Source of the DNA: Tricholoma matsutake | Lineage: Eukaryota; Basidiomycota; Agaricomycetes; Agaricales; Tricholomataceae | DNA: 64,000 bases | Direction of reading: 5' to 3' | Assembly (NCBI GenBank): GCA_026075535.2 | Contig: AP026545.1 | Location: 7,750,001 to 7,814,000, forward strand | In this document: piece by piece, positions 44,288 through 56,324 of the stretch | Position numbering within the stretch: position 1 is the stretch's first letter | Layout of the letters: every line of letters begins with the position of its first letter | Translations under genes and position numbers: made by a program | Notes under the pieces: generated by a model | What the model was told of the DNA's origin: nothing | What the model saw: the letters and a program-made list of their open reading frames with translations, nothing else | Databases searched by the model: none

Positions 44288-46741
44288 CTTAGCCGATGGT
44301 TTTGGCTGTCCATATTTAGGGCAGCCCTTATCTGTGGAGTAGTGTGGACCTCCACAGCTATAACAAGTCGGGGTCTTCTTGTCATCAGACCTTTTGTCTG
44401 ATTTGGATCCAGAATGTCTGGATGGTTTTCCTCCAGACGAGCGATGTCGAGTATCACGACAATCTTTGTTATGGCGATCGCTATCGCCGTGACTTCGAAC
44501 TTCCTTGGTAGGATACTTCGAACCCGGATATTTAGAGTTGTCACAATAGTTCTTATCGTGTTTTTGGGAACAATCTTGGGATCATTCATGAGACCGTTCA
44601 GGTGAAGGGTCTTTTGTTTTAGAACTTTTAGTTGAAGAGGATGCGCTCTTCGACTTGGTGGAATCCATTATACGCTTCTTTTCGTTGAAGCGTTTTCTCA
44701 TTTTACCTATTTCCTCCACCTGGCAGGCAAAGTGTAGAATATCTTGCACTGAGCTTGTCTCAGCAGAGCATCCTTTGTCCAGTACAAAGGAGATGATGTT
44801 TGTGGGCAACCCGGTCACTAATTGCGTTTTGAACGTAAAAGGATTGGGCGCCTGTATCATCCTGGTAGCATATCACTCCAGTTTGTGGTAATAGCCCATA
44901 ACACCTTCTTCGGTGTTATATTTGACGTGCCAGAATTTATCGGTCGCATCGTGCATCACATTTTCATGCACAAACCGGTCGTATAGGCCGGTGATGACTT
45001 CTTTGAAAGTCCAGATTGAGTGTGGGCGGTATGCACCATCAACGCTATCCTCAAACCAAGTGAGGGCGGTGTTCTCAAGGAACATCGCCATATATTCAAT
45101 ATGGTCTGAGTCCAGCTCAGGGCCGCATACCTTGTTCACCTTCAACCACCGAAGAAGGGCATTTAGCCATCTTTCAAAGCTTTCAGTGTCAGGTAATCCA
45201 CCATACTTTGACAGATTGGGAACACAGGGACCGTTCTTGCCTCCAGTGGTAGGAATTTCTGTCAAGACAGAGACCTTGTTGTCGATCTGTCTATGTATCT
45301 TGGTATGGATGTCCCTCAAATATTTTGAGGGACAGCGAGAGCCTTTTTCTCAATAAGAATCGGGATGGGAAGATGTAGACCAGTAAGGGCTATTTGGCTC
45401 TAGTTGGGTACCAGAATGTCCAGACAGCATATGTCTGGAAGAATTGTGAGTCCGTGTTTCTCGTCGATGATTCGACAAGTTTCTGCAGGACGCCTCTTCC
45501 TCTATCCGGGAAGAATAATTGGTACTGTCATTGCTCGACGTGCTATACGTCGAGTCGCTATCACTTCCATTATCATCACCCCCGGATCCATCTCCATCTG
45601 GTGGTCCTCCATGGCCTGCGTGACTCTGTGCAGGCCGCCTGGAATTTCCAGAGGGTGGGATGTCCCACTTCTGATGGCGAGATGAAGTGTCATCCTTATC
45701 CCAAGGTTGACCATCTTTGTCGAAGCGGATCCCCTGGTCGGGGATCGAGGTGGGATGTCCGTCCCGGATATCGCCATCACGTATCCTTTGAAGGACGATC
45801 TTGTTGTTGTTGATGTAGTGTACCTTCTTCTTAGAAGGTACTTCACAAGATAACTCGGGGTTTTGTAGATGTGGGGAACCACGTCTATGTGCGGAAGGAT
45901 CTTCTCGTTCCACAGGGTTGCTGGAATGAGGTAGGATAGGATTGGGATCTCGTTCCGCTGTGGTGGGACGAGGGATGGTAGGGTTAAATATACTCCTACC
46001 GGAAAAGTGTCTGGCGTAACTCAATGCCAGATCTTTAAGTTGGTTTCCCAACTTAATAGGTTCAAAATCTCTTGCATCCATGCAACGGGTAAACATATCC
46101 GTCGCAATCTGAGCAAAGTGCTCAGCTCCAAACTCTTCGTCCAATTCATCCTCTCAAGGTTTCTCGAGGGGCTTTTTCTCTTCTCGTCGGCGCAGCCAAT
46201 CATTAGTGTTCATCGGCGTTGCGGGCGCTGATGGTGTTAAATCCGGCCACATGGCAGGAAATAATCCAGGTGTATCGTACACCTGGTTGTTGCGGGGAAG
46301 ATTGATACCACTACTGGGGGTAACCCGGTTGTTGTTGGGCTCTGGGGTCAATTCATCCAGAGGAGAAAGGTTCAGCAAACCAGGAGGAGGTCCTGGGTTA
46401 GGTTGAGAGTCTTGTTGACTGTTTTTCGACGAGGAAGATTTTCTGGATTTGGGATCACTGTCGTTGGCATCCTCAACGGTGGCCCATTGATGGTGTAGTC
46501 TGAGGGCAGAGGAATTGATGTTTCTCAAAGCAGCTGCATGCATTTCGAGGGCATCCCTAGTAGGGGAAACATTGTTTCTCGAGGTGCTTGTATGCACCTC
46601 GAGTGGATGGGGTCCAGTTAAATCTCTTGGTGTGTGCCAAGGAGAATCCGAGCCTGATGGCGACAGATGAGAGTTACCTTGCACGGCCTGCTTAGGAGCA
46701 GGCTTCAGTTTGTTCTTGGTTTTGGCCTTGGTGTAGGCCAT
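44288..46741 (-). pseudogene. Gag of the 10.3-kb gypsy element
   Basis: It starts at ATG 46741 (MAYTKAKTKNKLKPAPKQAV), about 250 bp after the 5' LTR. Four segments in one reading direction are separated by TGAs at 46154, 45350, 44873 and 44582, each with sensible protein on both sides. A capsid-like core (LSKYGGLPDTESFERWLNAL … LTWFEDSVDGAYRPHSIWTF, 45200-45000) and a zinc knuckle CYSCGGPHYSTDKGC (about 44370) identify it. Confidence 0.85.
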
Positions 46742-46991
46742 GGTGTCGGTCTTGTTGTACAGTCTTCAGCAATGGAGAGAAAAAAAAATGTTTGGTCATA
46801 GCAGCGGGCAAAAAGCAAAGAGTTGAGTGCAAAAGAAACTTGATTCAGGTCCTAGCAACGGATATGCTTCCGTCGCTGATCGCATTGAGAATTTTCTCCC
46901 TTCGCAGGAGAAGTTCAGGGTTGTGTTGATGACGATCGCTGATGGGGCGATGTCGAGCTTAACTCTATATGAGTTTGGGTGTTTAAAAAAC

Positions 46992-47189
46992 TGTTGTGAG
47001 TTGGAGGGGGGTCCCTTAAGATCACGCAGGAGCTAAACATGAATAACGTATATTATCATGTGTACTTGAGGTGGTAGTAAAGGATTGCTTATGTAAAATA
47101 GAAGGCTGGTCCCTTTATAGGGGCCAGCCAGGTCAATAGCAAAGAAATATAATATATACAAATGCGGGGTCAAGCCCCGGGTCACCACA
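46992..47189 (-). repeat. 5' LTR (198 bp) of the 10.3-kb gypsy element
   Basis: Same ends as the left LTR. It keeps CpG at the CGGGGTCAAGCCCCG hairpin where the 3' LTR reads CCCCAG. On the minus strand the next bases are GTTTTTTAAACACCC; I see neither a tRNA 3'-end complement nor a clear self-priming match. Confidence 0.92.
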
Positions 47190-47196
47190 ATCAGTC

Positions 47197-47605
47197 AAAT
47201 GTAAAAAGAAAAACAATTCCATTCATCTGCTTGCGCTCTTGATCAGCCATTCTAAAGAATGCAGTAACTTTTGTTGAATGTCCCTCCTTCTCCTTGATGT
47301 GGTACACTGCATCAACTGACTCAGCATTCCCTTCAGCCAACTCATCATCTGAATGGGCCTCATTCTCTCTAGCCAAGGCCACAACATGTTTATTGAAACC
47401 ACGTGCCCTGAACATGTCCATCCTGCCATCAGCAAGCTATCAAGGTTTATTAGTAAATACAATCTGCAAATGGCATATACAGAATTCCAGGAATTACATA
47501 CCACACTATGTTGTTTCCATACTCCAGTCATCTGCTTTGCTTTCGCAACACTTCCTGGATTCTTTGCCTCTGACTTGGCAATACATGCATATATGAGAAA
47601 ATGAA
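47197..47605 (-). pseudogene. Upstream exons of the gene split by the gypsy insertion
   Basis: Two exons flank a 65-nt intron (47501-47437 on minus, GTATGT…GATAG): …AKAKQMTGVWKQHSV joins LADGRMDMFRARGFNKHVV, then ENEAHSDDELAEGNAESVDA and VTAFFRMADQERKQMNG. The reading should continue at 36890 (DVVKTPPP…) after removal of the gypsy element. Uncharacterised; probably transposon-encoded. Confidence 0.6.
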
Positions 47606-47949
47606 GCTTTGATAGAGTTTACACATAAGTAGGGCATGGCACGGGTAACCCTCGGGTATATTTTCTTATACCCCTACCCATACCCATGAACACCGTACCC
47701 ACACAGGTAGGGGTACAGTGTTACCGTGGGTTTTTGCAGGTTACCCATGGTTATTTGTGGGTATTGATATGAATATGTATTTTAATAATCTAATTACACT
47801 AAATTAATATATAGAAAGTGACCCCCCTCTTGCATTTGGAGTGAGGGAGGGGGGGTGGTGCCTGTAGTCACTGAGAACAGAATGAGTAACCCCCCTGCTC
47901 ACATTTGCAGTGAGAGAGGGGGGGGGGTGCTGCCTGTAATCATCATTCA
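47606..47949. other. Decayed repeat, possible hAT-type end
   Basis: TAGGGCATGGCACGGGTAACCC at 47630 resembles the start of some hAT elements, but I found no partner end or target duplication. At 47819-47940 a roughly 65-bp direct repeat holds G-rich runs (GAGGGAGGGGGGG and a run of about 10 G near 47925). Confidence 0.35.
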
Positions 47950-49022
47950 CTAGGTTCCAATCCATAATTGACTCTTCACTAGAGCTATCAAAGGATGGAG
48001 TAATGCCCAAAAACTGTGTAACATGCTGTTTTGCTCCATTGGATGATTCATAGTCACTTGTCAAAGCTGTCTGTTCAAAAGAATATGTCAGTACAGTGAT
48101 TACAGCCATTCTGAAAAGTGCTGGGATTATGACAAAAGGATCTATTAGCCATCAGACTGTTTCACATATTCTTATGGAAGGATATGTTGCAAACCAAATT
48201 CAACTTGAGTTTGAAATGGCTGATGCCAAAGCACTAACAGGAAGTGGAGATGGTGCTAGTCATCAGAATGTGCAGTATTATTCATGGCATATCAATCTGA
48301 AAGCTAAGATTCCAAGTTTCCTGAGTGTAAATACCCTTGTGTAAAAGTGAATGTGTTGATTTTTCATGAATGGCCTGTTGATGAGCTTTCTCTTTTGCCT
48401 GGATTGCAGCCTTCTGTTAAAGGATAGTAGCACTTTCACAACACTTTCAAAAATAGGCGGCCTGAGAACATGATTGTTTGAGATTTTTCTGTGCCAGAGC
48501 AAGCTTTCCCTTAGCTTTAGCCAGCTCTATCTGAGACCTATCCATAGTATGGAAAAGTTGATCCTGTAGATTGGAGTACTTCTTTTCAAGCTGTGCCAGA
48601 GTTTCACCATATGAGGTAGTATCACAAATTAGCTGCTTTTGTTCAGCAAGATGCTGTGTATTAGTCACCTAAAGGATTTCTATTTTACTTTCAAGAAAAT
48701 CCTTGCAAGCTGCACCACACTGGTGAGCACAATGTTCAACACGGAAACATCAGTAAAGCTTAGCTGATTGAGATTGTTCTACTTTTAAAGCCCACAAAGC
48801 CTTGAAAAGTTCAGCCTCCAATAGAGACACTTGATTAGATAATGCCAGTTTGGATGCTTGCAATGTGTTGATAGTGGCCTGTGCCTCAGAAAGCTGTGCT
48901 GCAAGTTCAGCATTTCCACCATCAAGATCAGAAGTGAGATGTTGGGTTGGTAGGTCCAGTTGGGCTGCATTGAATCCAGCTATATTCCTCCTTCGGGAAG
49001 CAATACCTGCTTTTGGTGGCAT
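47950..49022 (-). pseudogene. 5' half of an uncharacterised transposase-like gene, with an internal inversion
   Basis: On minus, ATG 49022 (MPPKAGIASRRRNIAGFNAA) begins a coiled-coil region (LAAQLSEAQATINTLQASKL … LAQLEKKYSNLQDQL), followed by IHEKSTHSLLHKGIYTQETW. The next part, CSKEYVSTVITAILKSAGIM … GYVANQIQLEFEM, SGDGASHQNVQYYSWHI, lies on the plus strand (about 48066-48304). Minus reading then resumes with NGAKQHVTQFLGITPSFDSS. The order matches relatives only if the middle piece is turned round. The family also occurs at 51.0-56.5 kb. Confidence 0.65.
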
Positions 49023-50031
49023 GTCGTTGAATAATCTAGATTTGATTATTATTAGTTTAAGTGCATGCAAATATAATGTAATTTGGGTACCTTTGGTGGG
49101 AAATTGCAGAAATATGGTTATAGTAATATATCGGGTTGTCTTCTTTGCCAGATGGTATTGTATAACCACCTGTCTTCGATCTGGTCCACAACTGCCCAGA
49201 CTCGAAAGAGAATGTGTATCTACAAACTTGGATATAATGGTGCTGGTATCTACAGAAATGTACTAATTCCAGGTCCACATGGTTGTCTGGAATGGGTCAG
49301 TTGCACCCCCTTTCTCAACTTGGCACCACCCAAGTGGGTCTGCTTTGTTGAGGACTACAAAAGACTATATAGGTTTCTGCATGAATGTAACACAGCTGTT
49401 AGGGTAGGGAGAAATGAGTCTGGGGTGTTTGTCCACCATGATATATGAAATGACATGCTTGTACCATGCAGTTTCGGCATGTTGTTGCCACATATGACCG
49501 TGGGAACACACCACAGTGGCTCTGCTTGATGGGAAACCCTTCCAAGGAATAAAACTCAGCATAGAGTACACGGATTGCTTAGGTGTGAGAGAGTGGTCCC
49601 AACGAAATTTTGTGCTCTATAGGTCTCTGGAAACAAATGTTCGAAATTTCTAATTTAAACCATTTAAATCAGCAAATTCTACCCAAAAATGGGATGTTTC
49701 ATGATGAAGAAGTACTATTTTACAAAAATGGTTTCCAGAGACGTGAAGAGCACGAGAAATCAGTAAGGGTTGCCTCCAGGACCTTGGCTGTATGATCAGT
49801 ATACAATGAGTTGTATAGGTTTGAGTTTTCAGCCTATTTGAAGGGGGTTTTTGGCTGGTGTTTGCTGAGATATGTATATTCAAGAGCTTTTATTGAACAT
49901 CTAGCATGATAGAACTATTGTACATGTATACTAAATGCTCTTGAAAGTGGCTCTGAACTTGAAATTGTTTGGGTCACTTGTTGGAGCATCAAATGATGCA
50001 TGCGCATCATGTGGCATCGCTGACTCCCAGT
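49023..50031. other. No recognisable gene
   Basis: Short ORFs on both strands (for example plus 49083-49448) without known motifs. Probably non-coding element DNA. Confidence 0.35.
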
Positions 50032-51043
50032 AAGATAGACCTCATTCATACTTGACTACATCATGTGAATCTAGCACTTCGAATGTATTTCATCTATAAA
50101 AACCTTTTGGTGACCTTATTGCAAATTCTGGCCCCGAGGAAATCTCTTGGCATATGTTATTGAGATGCCTCAGAAATATTGGGTGCAGCAAGCAAGTGTT
50201 GTGGGAGCATTGTAAAGTTTTGTCTCGAAAGTTGAGATTTTGATCATCTAGCTGATGAGGACATCTGGGTATTGGAAATTCCCACAAGTCCAGTCCATCC
50301 AGTCCATCCAGTCCAGTCCAGTCCCCTTGGTGTTACTCAACCAAAGGGTGAAACAATAATCAAAGATGATATAATATGTATGTTCTATGCAAATTGCCCT
50401 AATACAAGCCCAATATATGCTGGTAAATTGTCAAGAAATGGGTTGATTATGTATTGTGACATTGGTCACAACTGTGACTGGTGTGTGTAAGTAAGGATGT
50501 CCTACTCTTCTCACAGGCATTTTGAAGGTACATTTGGATGTAGTAACACAGGTCAGATCTCAGTCATTAATTATAGTGAACTGATAGCAGGAGGGAGTTG
50601 GGAGGGAGGCACAGTGCCTCAGACTGCTTAAAGTCATGTAAAGTCATGTGACAAACAAAACCAATATAATAGGCAGATTATGAGCCTTTCCAATGTGCAT
50701 AGATAGCTTAAAATATTTTGGGAAGATAAATAATATGTAGCAGGTACTCAAATACACAATTTGATAGTGGGTGCACTCATGGGACAGGACTGGATGGACT
50801 GGACTTGTGGGAATTTCCAATACCCAGACTTTCTGTAGCTGATTGCCAACTTTGCAAACAACAATCCTCCACCACTTTTCTTTCCTTTGACATTTGGCTT
50901 TGACAATTGTTTTTAAAAATGGTCAATAAAACTTTCCTCAGATGTCATTTTTTTAAAAACCTTGTATGTTAGCCTCAATGCCAGCTTTCGACTCAATCTG
51001 ACCAAAACACATGACATAGTCGAGTATGAATGAGGTCTATCTT
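50032..51043. mobile_element. 1.0-kb element with 36-bp terminal inverted repeats
   Basis: The left end 50032-50067 (AAGATAGACCTCATTCATAC…) and right end 51008-51043 are reverse complements over 36 bp; the mismatches are CG versus TG and TG versus CA, i.e. CpG decay. No ORF of note and no clear target duplication. It contains a second inverted-repeat element. Confidence 0.65.
50265..50827. mobile_element. 563-bp MITE-like element with 41-bp perfect terminal inverted repeats
   Basis: 50265-50305 (CTGGGTATTGGAAATTCCCA…) and 50787-50827 are exact reverse complements. The inner part of the repeat is built from CAGTCCATC/CAGTCC units. It lies inside the 36-bp-TIR element, so it probably inserted later. 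No target duplication is obvious. Confidence 0.7.
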
Positions 51044-53186
51044 TGGGGCCTAGCAGAGCCACTGGAAAAAATGTAGCAGAGAAACTGGTCATTACCACTT
51101 TTGGAAATGCTGACATAACACAGACTTGCCAAGGTATTCGAGGGCATATAATAATGTTTCGACAATGTATATACAGAATTAAGAGTATTATAATGATCAA
51201 TGAAGTGTATCAGTCAACTATGTGAAAGAAATTAGTGGTAATGAGTGGTATTCAGTCTTCCATGTCTGCATCTTCTAATGTGTCAGCTTCCTCCCACTCC
51301 ATTCTCGAGAGCTCTCCTGGATTGGCACAGGCAACGACAGGTTGTGGAGGAGATCTTGAAGTTGTGTTGTACCTTTCCACTGCAATTATCAGTTGAATTA
51401 TGTAACTTATCGTCTTTCTTCATGTTCCTAATTAGGGTCTTGCTTGGAATCTGCTTGCTGGTATCATATCATCGATGCCAGTTGATTTCTAGCATGAGAT
51501 CTGCAGTATTGATATCTCTCCCAGAAGTCTTGAGCCACTCCACATTGAGGTGAGGAACAAGCTCATTCAGCTCTGCTTCCTTGGCATCTGCTTTCTCCTT
51601 CTTAGTGGCATCTTTCTTGCGATTATTCTCGACTGCTTGTTGATCATGTTTGGCTTGTTCTGTGTGCATCTGCTTTTCCTGACCAGAAGAATTGACGTGC
51701 TGGGCTTCTTTACAGATGTATTTCATGTCGGCTGCATTAAGAACGCTGCTTTGGATGAAGCCGCGCATGTCATTTTGTTTGTACATTGTGCGTGCATTGT
51801 GTTGAGCAATTGTCATGCTTGGTGCACGTCGCCATGTCTGTCGCAAACCTCCCAAGGCCCCTTCGTTGTGATCATGGGTCAGTTGTATCCATACTTGTCC
51901 TTTTTCAGCTGCAGATAGCTCAGAAATTATGCCTCCCTCTTCAAACTCAGAACAGAATCTTTCCCATGTCTCCAGTGCACCAACGAACTCACAAGGCACT
52001 CCTTCAGATGTGGTAGGGACGGAGCAAGCTGCTGGACTGCATAGAGGACCTCAGCTTGTTCCCAGACCATTTCATCCAAAGCTCCAGTTTCGTAGTTGAA
52101 ATCAGGTGCCAGGAGTAAATCTGGGTTGCCAAGAATCAAACGACAATGTTCTGTTACATGCTTATGTAGTGGTCCAAGTTCGACGGCATTAATGCGGCGG
52201 CTTCCTGATCCATGGACAATGTGCATGTATGGGTGGCTGATTGCCTGAGAGTATAATGTGAGAACACAAAGTTCAGTGAGTGTTGGTAAATCTTTTAATC
52301 CTTCAAAAACATTTTGTTCCATGTGGTTGAATGATCGGTTTTCTTTTTTATCATGGACCATAAGCAAGAACTCAAGATAATAAGGAAGGTGTAAAATTAA
52401 AGCCGCCGCCGCCATGCAGTGCGACTGAAATTGTGTGTTGCTCATGTCTGGGAAGCAAATCATGTAGCCAAGACAAAGTTCAAAGAAGATCCTAAATGAA
52501 TCTTGTTGTCCTTTCTTATCATCCTTGTGGTTGAAGAGCATACACTCCAATGTTGTCAAATGAATTGTGCCACCAGTCGAGACATCTAGGGCACAATCAC
52601 AGGCTGCAGATGGGCCTGCATTTGCTGCAGCTGCATTATCCTTGTTCATCAGCTTCGTCGGCCCAGTCAGACCAGCTTTCTCCCAGAATTTGGACATGGT
52701 ATGTGCTCCACCCTTAACTGAGTTCATCTCTTTGTGCATACAACATCCTGTCCAGATGAACAATTGAGCCTCTCGATGCTCATGATCCAAAAGCTTGGCC
52801 CATGCCTCCTCACCAAACCGTGAGCACAAGCGATCATAAGCAGCATGATCCCATTTATCCTTATCACTCTCTGGAAGTGCTTCCCAGGCATTGGGCCCCC
52901 CAACTGCATCGACCTTGCATGCTGATTCCTCTGCAATGATTGGAAGAAGCTCTACGAGTGCTAATGTCTGCATGTGCTTCTTGCCGCGCAACGCCCAATC
53001 TGATTTTTTTTCCATTCCTCCAACATACGAGCAAGCTTTTTCTGATCTTCTGTGTGGTCTGACCCAAGACCCAGGAGATAAGCTGCAAATGCAATGACAC
53101 TTGCGGGGTAAAGACATCCCATTGGGCTGTTGTTATATGTGTAATAGTATTGATCTCGCTTCTTCTTCCATCCTCCCATTTGCATT
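51044..53186 (-). repeat. Left arm of a 2.14-kb inverted repeat
   Basis: From TGGGGCCTAGCAGAGCC at 51044 to CCATTTGCATT at 53176-53186 the sequence is the reverse complement of 54389-56532, at high identity by eye. Many differences are CG in the right arm against TG or CA here. The spacer between arms is about 1.2 kb. Confidence 0.88.
51252..53186 (-). pseudogene. Uncharacterised transposase-like gene, 5'-truncated copy
   Basis: Two long frames (52016-53117 region and 51469-51999) carry KKRDQYYYTYNNSPMGCLYP, LFIWTGCCMHKEMNSVKGG, MNKDNAAAANAGPSAACD, FNHKDDKKGQQDSFRIFFEL, FNHMEQNVFEGLKDLPTLTE, LTHDHNEGALGGLRQTWRR and the C-terminal LNELVPHLNVEWLKTSGRDI. A 4-nt deletion near 51988 shifts the frame (…LKECLVSS). 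The N-terminal third is missing beyond 53186. It reads Cys, His or Gln at several sites where the right copy has Arg, consistent with CpG decay. Stop TGA at 51254-51252. Confidence 0.7.
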
Positions 53187-53699
53187 GGGGCCATGCAGCT
53201 CTCTGCAAATTTAAACTCCGACACTCGCCATGAAAAATGGTACAGTTGTAGATCTCCCTCTACACTACAATTCAGGTATACTTTATATGGGAGAAAATAC
53301 TCTAATAGATGCATATCAAAAAGTCTTCAGAGTGAAATTTTTTTAAATAGCGTAGTTTGGCCATTCTGCTGTCTTAGACATGAAGATCTCAAGAATGGCA
53401 CCTTAATTAAAAATTCTACACTGAAGAAATTGATGAGAGGCATTCATAATGTTGATCCTACACTTTGTTTGAGGCAAAACAGTGCTGTGAATGTCAAACT
53501 ACATTCTGCAATGTTGTCCTACAAATGTGTGTCCTGAATAGGAAACTCGACATGATCAGTTAATGCTAATTTAGTGTGTCATGTTTTTTTTTACCCTTAT
53601 ACTCACTCCTGCTGGGGATGGTACGATGCAGTCCCCAGCAGCGAGCACAGAGTCAAAATAACTTACAGAGGATCAACGTGCTGGACTGTGAAAACCAGG
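53187..53699. other. Spacer between the inverted-repeat arms
   Basis: No gene recognised. It contains an inverted copy of a short CTGGGGA motif (GCTGGGGATGG … CCCCAGC, 53611-53641). It lies between the truncated left copy and the 5' part of the right copy. Confidence 0.35.
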
Positions 53700-56324
53700 A
53701 TCCATGATCCTTGCCAATATTGGCAGTACAGCAGGAACTGGCCAGACAACAAGCGTGTGCAGATGACAATGGGCGTAGATATCAAAACAAAGCACAAGAG
53801 GCATTACATGCCAAGACTACCCATGATCTTCTTTGTGCTGAAAAGGCCCAAATATATCACGTGTTGTGTGCAAGAGCTGCTCGAGTACCACAGCAAAAAC
53901 AGTGTGCAGTTTCAAAAGCTCTCAAACAAGTCAAGGCAATACCCAATGAGTGACATCTGAAGCATAAAGGCATAGTCCAGGAACAATGTCAAGAGATGAT
54001 ACAAGATTTGTGGACTCTTAATGTACCGGTTGAGAAGTTGAATGAGGTGGTGCATATTGTGGGGAAGGGATTGGTCATGGATAATGTGAGCACACGTACA
54101 ATTGGACGGGTGATGCGAGAAGGCCGAGATGCAGATTGTCCATGAGATTGAGCAGGCCAAAGGTATGCATCTTCCAATCCATCCTACAGCGTGTCCCTAG
54201 TGATGTGCATGTGTAGGATTCACAGTCAGTGGAGATGGCACTACCATCAAGCATTTGAACTATGAAGCAAAACACATTACCCTACCTGTCCCATCCTATT
54301 CCACCAATGCTAACTCCAACTCACCTTCTAAACTCATGCACACGATGCATTCATTTGGGATTTCTCATGCACCTAATCATACTAGTGAAATGCAAATGGA
54401 AGGATGGAAGAAGAAGCAAGATCAATACTATTACACATATAACAACAGCCCAATGGGATGTCTTTACCCCACAAGTGTCATCGCATTTGCAGCTTATCTT
54501 CTGGGTCTCAGGTCAGACCACGCAGAAGATCAGAAAAAGCTTGCTTGTATGTTGGAGGAATGGAAAAAAATATCGGATCGGGCATTGCGCAGCAAGAAGC
54601 ACATGCAGACATTAGCACTCGTAGAGCTTCTTCCAATCATTGCAGAGGAATCAGCATGCAAGGTCGATGCAGTTGGGGGGCCCAATGCCTGGGAAGCACT
54701 TCCAGAGAGTGATAAGGATAAATGGGATCATGCCGCTTATGATCGCTTGTGCTCACGGTTTGGTGAGGAGGCATGGGCCAAGCTTTCGGATCATGAGCAT
54801 CGAGAGGCTCAATTGTTTGTCTGGGTGGGATGTTGTATGCACAAAGAGATGAACTCAGTTAAGGGTGGAGCACGTACCATGTCCAAATTCTGGGAGAAAG
54901 CTGGTCTGACTGGGCTGACGAAGCTGATGAACAAGGATAATGCAGCTGCAGCAAATGCAGGCCCATCTGCAGCCTGTGATCGTGCCCTAGATGTCTTGAC
55001 TGGTGGCGCAATTCATTTGACAACATTGGCGTGTATGCTCTTCAACCACAAGGATGATAAGAAAGGACAACAAGATTCGTTTAGGATCTTCTTTGAACTT
55101 CATCTTGGCTACATAATTTGCTTCCCAGACACGAGCAACACACGGTTTCAGTCGCACTGCATGGCAGCGGCGGCTTTAATTTTACACCTTCCTTATTATC
55201 TCGAGTTCTTGCTAATGGTCCACGATAAGAAAGAAAACCGATCATTCAACCACATGGAACAAAATGTTTTTGAAGGATTAAAAGATTTACCAACACTCAC
55301 CAAACTTTGTGTTCTCACGTTATACTCTCAGGCAATCAGCCACCCATACATGCGCATTGTCCGTGGATCAGGAAACCGCCGCATTAATGCCATCGAACTT
55401 GGACCACTACATAAGCATGTAACGGAACATTGTCGTTTGATTCTTGGCAACCCGGATTTACTCCTGGCACCTGATTTCAACCACGAAACTGGAGCTTTGG
55501 ATGGAATGGTCTGGGAACGAGCTGAGGTCCTCTATGCAGTCCAGCAGCTTGCTCCGTCCCTACCACATCTGAAGGAGTGCCTTGTGAGTTTCTTTGTTGG
55601 TGCACTGGAGACATGGGAAAGATTCTGTTCTGAGTTTGAAGAGGGAGGCATAATTTCCGAGCTATCTGCAGCTGAAAAAGGACGAGTATGGATACAACTG
55701 ACCAACGATCACAATGAAGGGGCCTTGGGAGGTTTGCGACAGACATGGCGATGTGCACTGAGCATGACAATTGCTCAACACAATGCACGCACAATGTACA
55801 AACAAAATGACATGCGCGGCTTCATCCAAAGTGGTGTTCTCAATGCAGCCGACATGAAATACATCTGTAAAGAAGCCCGGCACGTCGATTCTTCTGGTCA
55901 GGAAAAGCAGATGTGCACAGAACAAGCCGAACATGATCAACAAGCAGTCGTGGATAATCGCAAGAAGATGCCGCTAAGAAGGAGAAAGCAGATGCCAAGG
56001 AAGCAGAGCTGAATGAGCTTGTTCCTCACCTCAATGTGGAGTGGCTCAAGACTTCTGGGAGAGATATTAATACTGCAGATCTCATGCTAGAAATCAACTG
56101 GCATCGACGATATGATACCAGCAACCAGATTCCAAGCAAGACCCTAATTAGGAACATGAAGAAAGACGATAAGTTACATAATTCAACTGATAATTGCAGT
56201 GGAAAGGTACAACACAACTTCAAGATCTCCACAACCTGTTGTTGCCCATGCCAATCCAGGAGAGCTCTCGAGAATGGAGTGGGAGGAAGCTGACACATTA
56301 GAAGATGCAGACATGGAAGACTGA
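53700..56324 (+). pseudogene. Uncharacterised transposase-like gene, most complete copy
   Basis: The 5' part (53700-54162) is a degraded Gln/Ala-rich coiled coil followed by VHIVGKGLVMDNVSTRTIGR. A 55-nt intron (54163-54217, GTATGC…TGTAG) joins EQAKG to FTVSGDGTTIKHLNYEAKHI. The main frame runs 54218-56012 (over 590 codons): SDHAEDQKKLACMLEEW, FVWVGCCMHKEMNSVKGG, FNHKDDKKGQQDSFRI, NDHNEGALGGLRQTW. A 1-nt loss near 55970 shifts the end; the family C-terminus (EADTLEDADMED) is still readable to TGA 56322-56324. SGDG and NDHNEGALG could hold the acidic residues of an RNase H-fold transposase; that is inference. The family is widespread in basidiomycetes but, to my knowledge, has no assigned function. 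Confidence 0.7.

Larger units (their letters stand above)
36912..47189 (-). mobile_element. 10.3-kb chromodomain gypsy element with extra ORF, full-length
   Basis: Bounded by LTRs at 36912-37099 and 46992-47189 and by a perfect 5-bp target duplication ATCAG (36907-36911 and 47190-47194). Order on the minus strand: 5' LTR, leader of about 250 bp, Gag, Pol, extra ORF, polypurine tract AAGGGGGAGGG (37110-37100), 3' LTR. At 10,278 bp it is long for a chromovirus, mostly because of the 2.35-kb extra ORF. Coding parts carry several TGAs and a few frameshifts. Confidence 0.93.
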
